Shown: positions 56,199-64,000 of the stretch, piece after piece
Layout: each line of letters begins with the position of its first letter
Numbering within the stretch: position 1 is the first letter of the stretch
Assembly (NCBI GenBank): GCA_019454045.1
Contig: SKCR01036754.1
Location: 248,001-312,000, forward strand
DNA length: 64,000 bases
DNA from: Zanthoxylum bungeanum
Lineage: Eukaryota > Streptophyta > Magnoliopsida > Sapindales > Rutaceae
Direction of reading: 5' to 3'
Program-made: the position numbers and the translations under genes
Notes under the pieces: model-generated
Seen by the model: only the letters and a program-made list of their open reading frames with translations
Told to the model about the DNA's origin: nothing
Database searches by the model: none

Positions 56199-57516
56199 CA
56201 ACCTGGCTTATAGCCAGCACTCGGAAACAACCTGCTATGCAATTCAAATCATATCAAACTCATCAACTATGCCTCAGGCCTGAACTCAATAAACAGAATG
56301 TAAATATTTGGCCTCCGGCCAGAACTCAAAATAAAACTATACTATTACATATGCAATATAGTACAAATACAAAACAAGGAGTCGTGATGACCCATAACTC
56401 GACCCAGGATTCAATGACTTCCTTGACTGCAATTGGGGCGATCCACTGTCTTCAAAGTCTTCACCAAAATCCTACTGGCTCAGTAAGACTGCTACTGACC
56501 TGCAAAACTAACAAACTATTGTGGTGTGAGCCATAATGACTCAGTAAGTAACCATGCAAGAATCTATGAAGTCCGAATTAATTATCTATTTCTTAACCAT
56601 TTCACAAACCTGTTACTTTGCTAATGTAACTTTAACTAATCACTGGATGTTACTCTTATTTGCTATTTTCACTACCAAACATCTGTAAACTATATGTAAA
56701 TATATATATATATATTAAGTTCCTATGTCACTAACATATAAGTCTCATCATGCTTTTGCTGTGCTACGCTGATTCCTACTTACTTTCTATACTCTTTACT
56801 AATCTGGTTCAGATAATTATTATAACTTTCTCTCTTTCACTATCTTGAAATATCATCAAATCGGACAATAAAAATCTTATTTCTGATAACTATTTAATCC
56901 ACTATCACTATCCCTGTTTACATGCATATGTTACCATTTCATCATGATCTAGCATCCTCACAGTATGATCTTTTTAAGTAAGCAAACAACTAATACAATC
57001 ATCGTTGATACACATATATTAAAATAAGATCATGCTACTATGCACTCGTACCTTAAAAATGTTAACTCTATATGAATATGCTAGGCACAAAGTTAACCAT
57101 ATAATCATGAATATGAAATCATATAATCATGCATTAATAGCCTCTATATGCATCTCAAATGTTAACCAGAATGTACGATTTATATGCATAACTTATAAGC
57201 TACCGTGTTCTTTAATTATGGCCTACTTATAGAAAATGCTTTCTGAAAACTGTTTCGGAAAACTCTTTTCTGAAAACTTTATTTGACTTTTCTTTCTGGA
57301 AAAGCTCTTTCTGAAAACTGTATCTGAAGACTGAAAACTGCATATGAAAACAAGGATCTGTATCTAAAAACTGAAAACTGTATCTCAAAACTGTAAACTG
57401 AAAACTAGAAACTTTCTCTGAATTCTGTATCTCTGAAAACTATTTTCTGGAAATCTGATATTTCAAAACTTCTTTTCTGAAAAACTGATATCTGAGTGCC
57501 TGTAGAAAAACTGACG

Positions 57517-57785
57517 CATGGGGGCGTTACGTATCGCCGTCCCCCTATACGTCCTAGAGTCAGATATGCAAACCCATGACATTGGGGCGTTACGTATCAC
57601 CGTCCCCCAAAGCATGCCATACCTGCCCTGAAACTGGTGATCTTGGGGCGTTACATATCGCCGTCCGCCAAGCCACAAACTGGAGCTGGGGGTGCACATA
57701 TATGCTACCACCCAACTTAAACTGGGGTCTAGGGGCATTACATATCGCCATCCCCCTAGCCCATCTGGAGGATCTGAGAGCGTCC
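57517..57785 (-). repeat. CGTTACGTATCG hairpin-unit cluster, T5
   Basis: Units at about 57521, 57583, 57643 and 57731, of the form GGGGCGTTACGTATCGCC, some with one or two changes, plus degenerate units near 57683 and 57775. Same cluster as in T1 and T3. Confidence 0.8.
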
Positions 57786-58048
57786 CCTCAGTCCTCAACA
57801 TATGTACATGTCTCTGAATCCGTCAATTCCAAAGTATCCGTCAATTCCGAATTGTATCTCAAGTTACATACTGAGGTGAGTTTTTACCTCATGCCCCGAA
57901 AATCATAAAACTCATGCTTTAAAATCTCAAAACTAGAAGAAACAACTTTCTGAAATACGTTGTATTTTAAAACATCTGAAACTTTCTTTAAAACATTTTG
58001 AATCTTTGAAAACGTTCTCAACTTTGCTCAACTACTGAAAATCTTAAC

Positions 58049-58051
58049 ACA

Positions 58052-58109
<58 letters not shown>

Positions 58110-58110
58110 T
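58049..58110. repeat. (CA)n and (TA)n microsatellite
   Basis: CA dinucleotide run of about 48 bases followed by TATATATATA. Confidence 0.95.
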
Positions 58111-58572
58111 ATATATGCATATGCAATTTTCATGCTTCCTTCTACCCTAGCCATGCTTTCTTACATTGCTTACATGCATATGTACATATTCATGCATACT
58201 CTCTTCTTATACTTTCACTTATCTTAACCATACTTATGACACATTGAAATCATTATATACATGCATACTCTATGCACACAGAAAACTTGTCTTTATATAT
58301 AGTCATATTCATATATACTTGCATACACATATATTTATATGTTCATACTTTATCTCTATTACATTCTGAAATGTATTTCACACTAGTATGCATATAAACA
58401 TTACATGCCTTCCATTAACACTGTTATTTATACTAACATACTCATATTTTCTCATATTCATCACTGCATAATTCCATTAACATTTTTCTATACTACTCAG
58501 GTTCATAACCTACTTTATCGGGCAACCATATTTACACATATACGTATACACCTACGTATATAAATATCCAAG

Positions 58573-58577
58573 CTTAC
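58573..58577. repeat. Target-site duplication CTTAC, left copy
   Basis: Repeated at 62257-62261, after the other end of the R solo LTR. Confidence 0.9.
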
Positions 58578-59377
58578 TGTGGACAACAGAAACTGGGTGA
58601 CGCATGCTGTTCCGGGCTCGCGGCCCGGTGGGAGTACGGAGTAGCCACGGGGGACTAAACCGGAGAATGATAGAGTCGCCACCCGGTGTGAATCGGGAAA
58701 ATGAGATTTAAGGCCGCACTCCCCTCGCAAGGGAAGACCTCAAACCATTGGGTTCAGAATGGTCCCTTACTTAATGCCACTTGTAATGTAAAGATTTATG
58801 CAATAATCCAACCAAGCCCATGACATATATTTCAAAGTCCACCACAATCCTAAGTTCACATACATGAATATAAAGCTTACATCTAAACATACATGAAATC
58901 AAGTCCTATTGCTAGGTTTGCATGCAACAACAAGCATATAAAATCATAAGAGTTCAATCATACATGCCAACATAAACACAAACAACCATGGTAATATTTG
59001 TCATGCAATATAAAGGAAATCAAAATAACAGCGAACATCTTATGTTATAAGCGCATTATAAAGGCATATGAAACAAGATCAAAATAACCGCATAATAAAT
59101 TAAAACATAAGCGCATAACTTGAAGAGATTAAGAAAGATGCGAATTTAAACACGCAAAAGATAAACCACTAAAGATGCACTCGTACATTAAAGATAAACG
59201 TGCCATGATATAATCCAAAGAGTGTGATTAATCATGATTGGAAGAAGAAAAAACGCAAAGAATGAGAGAGATGCAAGTGCGCACATGTGGACACTACAAA
59301 TTTCTGATTAAGCATGTTATATGTGATGCGAAAGATGATAACTAATATGGCACAAACATGCATGTGAATACTTTTCC

Positions 59378-59480
59378 AAGTGGTACGTGGAATTATATCT
59401 CAAGTACAGACCGCACTACCGTCCATTCGGAATCGGCTACGGAATTTATGTCTGGGTTTCCATGCGATATACCACAAGAA
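59378..59480 (-). repeat. Duplicated LTR segment, copy 1
   Basis: CAAGTGGTACGTGG to GATATACC. It recurs at 60437-60535, 1059 bp on. The plus-strand R LTR has a single equivalent at about 36320-36415, so the extra copy and the array between them arose in the minus copy or were lost in the plus copy. Confidence 0.85.
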
Positions 59481-59634
59481 ATAATGTCCACACGCCTTCA
59501 CAACATGGGTGCATAAATTGTAATACATTAAACCAAGACTAAGGTAGATGATGCAACTATATGGAATTTCATAATACATGCATGAATAAGGCAATGATGT
59601 ACAAGAGAATCAGTGACATGACAAGAAGCGCGGC

Positions 59635-60290
59635 GAAGCATCGTGGTAAAGGATTTTATCCCCGTGAAACGGAGGGCCTTTAATCCGACTTACTAAGCCC
59701 ATGCGCAATGAGCATATAATATGCATAAAATAAAGGCATAATAACAAAGACAAGATATCGGACTTTGTATATCCGATTGAACACATCTCACGTCCAATCG
59801 AACGTACGTCATCCGGCACGGTGAAGCATCGTGGTAAGGATCTTATCCCCGTGAAACGGAGGGCCTTTAATCCGACTTACTAAGCCTATGCGCAATAAAC
59901 ATATAATATGCATAAATAAAGACAAAAGTAAACACAAAAATACTCGCGCGGTGAAGCATCGTGGTAAGGATCTTATCCCCGTGAAACGGAGGGCCTTTAA
60001 TCAGACTTACTAAGCCCATGCGCAATGAACATATAATATGCATAAAATAAAGGCATAATAACAAAGACAAGATATCGGACTTTGTATATCCGATTGAACA
60101 CATCTCACGTCCAATCGAACGTACGTCATCCGGCACGGCGAAGCATCGTGGTAAGGATCTTATCCCTGTGAAACGGAGGGCCTTTAATCCGACTTACTAA
60201 GCCCATGCGCAATAAACACATAATATGCATAAATAAAGACAAAAGTAAACACAAAAATACTCGGCGCGGCGAAACATCGTGGTAAAGGAT
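59635..60290. repeat. Higher-order tandem repeat (188 + 130 bp)
   Basis: The motif GAAGCATCGTGGTAA recurs at 59635, 59823, 59953, 60140 and (as GAAACATCGTGGTAA) 60271, giving intervals of 188, 130, 187 and 131 bp. Long units hold a segment with ATATCGGACTTTGTATATCC that short units lack. Two full 318 bp super-units are present. Confidence 0.92.
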
Positions 60291-60436
60291 TTTACCCTCT
60301 TCAATTAGAGGACCTTTCATCGCACTTACTAAGCCCATGCGCTTTTCTCATCATTACATAAATAAATAACGTGCAGAAAATTAAATGGCGGAATAATTAA
60401 ACAACTCAAAATGAACAAAAGAACATGTCGTTTACT

Positions 60437-60535
60437 CAAGTGGTACGTGGAGTTGTGGCCCGAGTACAGATCATACTACCGTCCATTCGGAATCGGCTAT
60501 GAAATTTACGTCCGGGTTTCCATCCGATATACCTC
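60437..60535 (-). repeat. Duplicated LTR segment, copy 2
   Basis: Second copy of the segment at 59378-59480, with scattered differences. Confidence 0.85.
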
Positions 60536-61609
60536 AAGAGGCGACACGCCTTTCATTTTATCCAATGTGCACAACACACATCATATTCATAACACATACA
60601 TATTTATCTACTCAAGGGCCGCAACATGCATTTAAACATCATAATCATGCGAATAAAGCTCAATGAATAGTAAAAACGAAACTAAAATAAGTGTGAAAAA
60701 TACCCTAAGGTCTAACCTTTTTTGCCAACTTTCGGGCTTGCGTTTCGTGGTGATCGGAAGGGTAAAGCTCCTCAACTTCTCTGGTTCACTGGTTTAGCGT
60801 CTTAGCTCACTGTTTTGTTATTTTGCTCGCTGTTTGGTCTCCGATTTGCTACTGTTTTCGTTGTATTTCTGCTTACTGTTTCAGCTCACTGTTTTGGTGT
60901 TTTAGTGGACTGCTTTGCGATTTTAGGGCTGTTTGGCTTACTGTTTTTTGGGTGGTTAAGGGTCGGTTTATAGGGCTGTTTTGGGGATCAGTTTTATGGT
61001 TATTTATTCTCGATTTTTTGGGCAGTTGGAGGCAGTTTAAGGCGTGATTTTTGGGAGGTTAGGCAGTGAGTGATGTGTTGAAGCTATGAGTTTGGTCGTT
61101 ACTGTGTGGCTTTGTTGATGGTTGGATTTAATAGCTTAAGTGTTTAAGGGTCGTTGATACGCTGTGGAGATTGTAGAGGGCTTGGTGCATGAGGCAGTGG
61201 GGGTTGGCGGATTGTGATGTGTTTGTAGGCTCTTTAGGTATTGAGGGCAGTATGTTATGTGCGTTGATGATGGGCGTATTGTGCGCTGATGGCTTGTGGT
61301 CCGAGGTTATGTGGCGAGAGGGTCTTGTGCAGGTTGTGACGTGTTTGTGGGCTCTTCAGGCAGTGAGGGTTCAACGTGATAGGCGTGAAGTAGTCTAGGT
61401 TGAGGGCTGTTATGGTTGATTGGTGTGGAGGCAGGTGTCGTGTAAGGGGTTAGTGGTGTCTCGGCTAAGGGACTTTGTGAAGGGTTTATTTGTTTGTTTG
61501 TGAGCAGTTTGTGTGTTCGGCTTGTCGTGCTTGTATTTTGAGAGAGAGAGGTTTATTCTTTTTGTTGTGGCCGTGTGTCTCTAGCTACCTAGGGTTTAGT
61601 TTATGTTGT

Positions 61610-61617
61610 TTTTTATA
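61610..61617 (-). promoter_or_regulatory. TATA box in the minus-strand R LTR
   Basis: TATAAAAA on the minus strand, equivalent to 35543-35550 in the plus copy. Confidence 0.55.
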
Positions 61618-62256
61618 GTGAGTGCATGGATAGGGATTAGGGTTTCTGCATGGGTTTGTAAGGAAAGAAAATTAATTAAAAATGGGGGGACAAATTTAGG
61701 CTTGATTAGGAATGAAATATATTTAATTTGTTTTGTTTAGGTAGGTGATTTGCTTAGTTAGGAAGTGATTTATTTTGTTTATGGAATAACATTTTAATTA
61801 AATATTAGTTAAATTTAAATTTAATTTAATTGGTATTTAATTTGTGTTGGATTTTAATTGGTTGATGACTTAATTAATACTTTATTTAATTTTAATATTT
61901 TATTTAGTTGGTATATCATTTAATTAATTATTTTATTTAATTTGAATGTCTTCTAGGGCCTTGGGCGTGTGGGCCAAGGTGGTGGTGGTGTGGGCTTTGT
62001 CTTGGTGGGTTAGGGTTGTGTGGACTAGGTGAGTGGGTTTGGGCCAAGGTTAAAAGGTTTGCGGGTTTTTTTTAGGCCAAGTGCTCTAAACGAAGGTCCA
62101 ACATGTAAGCTTGACGCTAAACAAGCGAATAAAAAATCTAATGAAATATCGATCCCCTTCCGACGTCCGTTTCCCGTAATATCCTTAACTAAAAAAGGTA
62201 GTGCCTCCAACTGAGACTCATCATCGGGTTTCACATGCGAAAATACAATGTCTACA

Positions 62257-62261
62257 CTTAC
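62257..62261. repeat. Target-site duplication CTTAC, right copy
   Basis: Second copy of the R solo LTR duplication. T5 sequence resumes immediately after. Confidence 0.9.
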
Positions 62262-64000
62262 TTATAAAATAATGACATATGTATTCCATTCTTTACAAGC
62301 ATCCATCATGCAAACTTAAGTAAACATACTTTTGCATTTCATCTATAATATCATATCATATCTTTGCTATATCAGTTAACGGCTATACTTAATAGTAAAT
62401 TTACACACATGTTGAATTTCCATTTTTCTTATCAAGAAAGTATACTTATATATCGCACTCGTCATTACATTCCTTTAAACTTTAATCCCAATCCCTAGGG
62501 TGTAATTTCTACAAGCCCCAAACCCAAGTATCATAACATCATATTCATATACTTTATCATTCTTTAACCTTAATCTTGGACTTTCTAGTATCTTACTTGC
62601 ATATACATACTTCTCATTTTATGATTATACGTATATTTATAGATTTACTTTATATCTAAATTCAAACATAACACGTCACAAGTAATCATTACATGGATTA
62701 CTTACCTGGCTAGGCGAACACTCATGATCCGGGTCCGATCTGTCAGAACTAATAACAACACAAGATCAGAATCACTATTTGCGGAACTTTCAACTCATAT
62801 AAACTTCCGGACCTTTCCGGAATACACGAATCCTTTCTAATACTACGATTCGAACTTCATTACTCTAATATGCCCTTATACACTATTCTAAACTAACTAG
62901 TGACTTAGATTCTAATTTTACGCGTTTGCGGTAAATCTTGCGGAAAAGTTTCCGCAAACTCTACTGAAGGGTCTCGAACCCTCCGAACTTATCCAAAATT
63001 ACTTAATTACCCTCGTAATATCATATTTATATCACAACCATGGTTACGGTCATCTACGCTCAATCGCGCGAGAAACTCCGTTTTATCGGAAACTCGTTAA
63101 TTCTACCGGATCAATCTAATCTATTCCATTTCTACCCGGATTCTACCACATTCATCTTTTTAACAACTTAAATCAAATCCAATTCATTTCATGGCAATTC
63201 GCTAAACTACGGAACTACTAGAAGTATCCGATAATAAACCGATACACTTTAAAATATCAAATTTTGAATGGAGAGTCATACTGAAATTCCGAGAGCATAT
63301 TCGGACTCCCAACAGCCATATGAACGCGCTGGTGCCGTCGAAATTATGATCGGAGTTACTGTTCATATGGGTTTCACTATTCAAATATGCATTTCCTCCT
63401 CATTTTTCATGTAATCGGCCGTTGTTTGGTGAAATCGACTCCGTATACTCGAAGTACTAGTCGAGAGCTTCGATTTGGTGGGTGGTTTGGGCCGTGAAAT
63501 GAAGCGACGAGCTGGAACCACGATACCCATGTGCGCCACTGTTTTCTCATTCCTGCGCCACCGTTTGCTGCCGTCTGCGTGATCGCCGGCCACCACGAGA
63601 TGCACCATGGCCGGATGATCACAAGAGCATCGTCCCACACAGCCATCGGCCACCGGATGGCCGTCCACGACTCCGATCTTTCTTTCTCTCTCCTCACGAT
63701 TTTTCCCCCTCTGTTTTTATTCTCCTTTGCGTTTTGTATCTCCTTTTTCTTTTCAATTTTTTTTATTTAATTTACTTAATTGAGTAGTAATAATAATAAT
63801 AACAACACCAAATATCATCACCCATAAATTACCAAAATGCCCCACTTAGAGGGGTAATTTCGGAAATCAGCCCTTTTGAAGTCCTTCTGATGCGATTCTC
63901 GAAATGCATTCAACATGAAAGTTATTCGTCTCAGAAAACAAGTCTGATGGTTCAAGAACCAACTCGATCGGAGTTTGTTTGCTATTTGCATGACCAAAAC
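62262..64000 (-). mobile_element. T5 LTR (minus strand), right segment
   Basis: Resumes T-family sequence: 62262-62310 matches 6560-6600, and 62490-62525 (CTAGGGTGTAATTTCTAC) matches 7398-7430. It runs through a short CGG-AAA-CCG inverted repeat (TTGCGGAAAAGTTTCCGCAA, 62938-62957), then a CCGGCCACC-rich, CT-rich leader (63580-63720) like that of T1 and on past the window edge. The overlapping short ORFs at 63381-63770 are in this LTR leader and match no protein family. Confidence 0.65.

Larger units (their letters stand above)
55526..58572 (-). mobile_element. T5 LTR (minus strand), left segment
   Basis: The minus strand ends here with GTAGCATCCTGACATAGGCG and GGGATATTAC, similar to the T2 LTR end. 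It includes sequence matching GTTTTGCAGG/TGAGTCATTATGGCTC (56400-56545), TTTTCAGATA repeats (57240-57510), the hairpin-unit cluster (57517-57785) and a long CA microsatellite. It continues at 62262 after the inserted R LTR. Confidence 0.75.
58578..62256 (-). mobile_element. Solo LTR, family R (minus strand)
   Basis: 3679 bp, plus-strand ends TGTGGACAACAG and GTCTACA, flanked by CTTAC. On the minus strand it begins TGTAGACATTGTATTTTCGC. The promoter-like TATAAAAA (minus) is at 61610-61617, followed by a leader rich in CAGCAAAAC-type sequence. It contains a higher-order tandem array (59635-60290) and a duplicated segment 1059 bp apart. Shares its strongly conserved end with the plus copy ending at 36980. 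No coding sequence. Confidence 0.9.

Noticed and set aside
59635..60290. Regular repeats resembling a CRISPR array.
   Set aside because: Units are 130-188 bp without short spacers, and the DNA is a plant LTR.
62938..62957. TTGCGGAAAAGTTTCCGCAA hairpin as a transcription terminator.
   Set aside because: Such terminators are bacterial; this is inside a plant LTR.
63381..63770. Overlapping ORFs with CCGGCCACC-rich sequence, suggesting a host exon.
   Set aside because: Position and composition match the LTR leader of T1, and no protein family is recognisable.

Overview
The window is plant nuclear DNA, most likely from a flowering plant with an AT-rich genome. It is made almost entirely of LTR retrotransposons and small DNA transposons inserted into one another. 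I recognise no host protein gene, no rRNA or tRNA gene, no organelle insert and no CRISPR array. All recognisable proteins are decayed Ty1/copia or Ty3/gypsy gag, protease, integrase and reverse transcriptase (RT) fragments. I found seven target-site duplications or near-duplications, and these fix the order of several insertions.

Layout from left to right. (1) 1-6031: a decayed Ty1/copia element (family C2) whose RT gene is split by a 2.4 kb solo LTR of another copia family (C1, duplication CAATC). Its 1.84 kb LTR follows, then a hairpin-rich stretch resembling a copia leader. (2) 6032-8594: a minus-strand, GA/CA-rich LTR fragment of a long-LTR family (T). (3) 8595-27728: the deepest nest. 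A roughly 65 bp hairpin-forming tandem array is split by a 3.4 kb LTR (T2). T2 is split by a complete-span copia element A (10981-25747, duplication ATGTT). Element A is split in gag by a non-autonomous gypsy-like element with three LTRs and two internal regions (14893-20927, duplication TCAAT). (4) 27729-36980: a gypsy LTR (G2), a decayed chromovirus-like element (T3), the 3' end of G2, and a plus-strand copy of another LTR family (R). (5) 36981-47920: a minus-strand C1 leader and LTR inserted in the 5' LTR of an Athila-type gypsy element (G3) that keeps gag and protease but lacks RT, RNase H and integrase. The G3 3' LTR carries a hAT-type element. (6) 47921-54881: low-density DNA with MITE-like elements, a minus-strand LTR, a Mutator-like inverted-repeat element and several tandem duplications. 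(7) 54882-64000: a plus-strand T LTR start abutting a long minus-strand T LTR, which holds a 556 bp hAT-type MITE (duplication ACATCATG) and a 3.7 kb solo LTR of family R (duplication CTTAC).

The most interesting signal is in copia leaders. In element A and in the minus-strand C1 copy, a motif close to TGCCAAAGCTGTGA recurs four times, and each copy is flanked by complementary arms whose sequences differ from copy to copy. That is the pattern expected of a structured RNA under covariation. Other candidates are a roughly 130 bp block shared by LTRs of otherwise different families, hairpin units built on CGTTACGTATCG repeated in T-family LTRs, a hairpin before the polypurine tract with a compensatory base pair, and two unrelated non-autonomous gypsy elements that kept only protease-containing coding sequence.

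Family labels (C1, C2, T, G2, G3, R) are local names used only here. I compared repeats by eye, so percentages and ages are not given.
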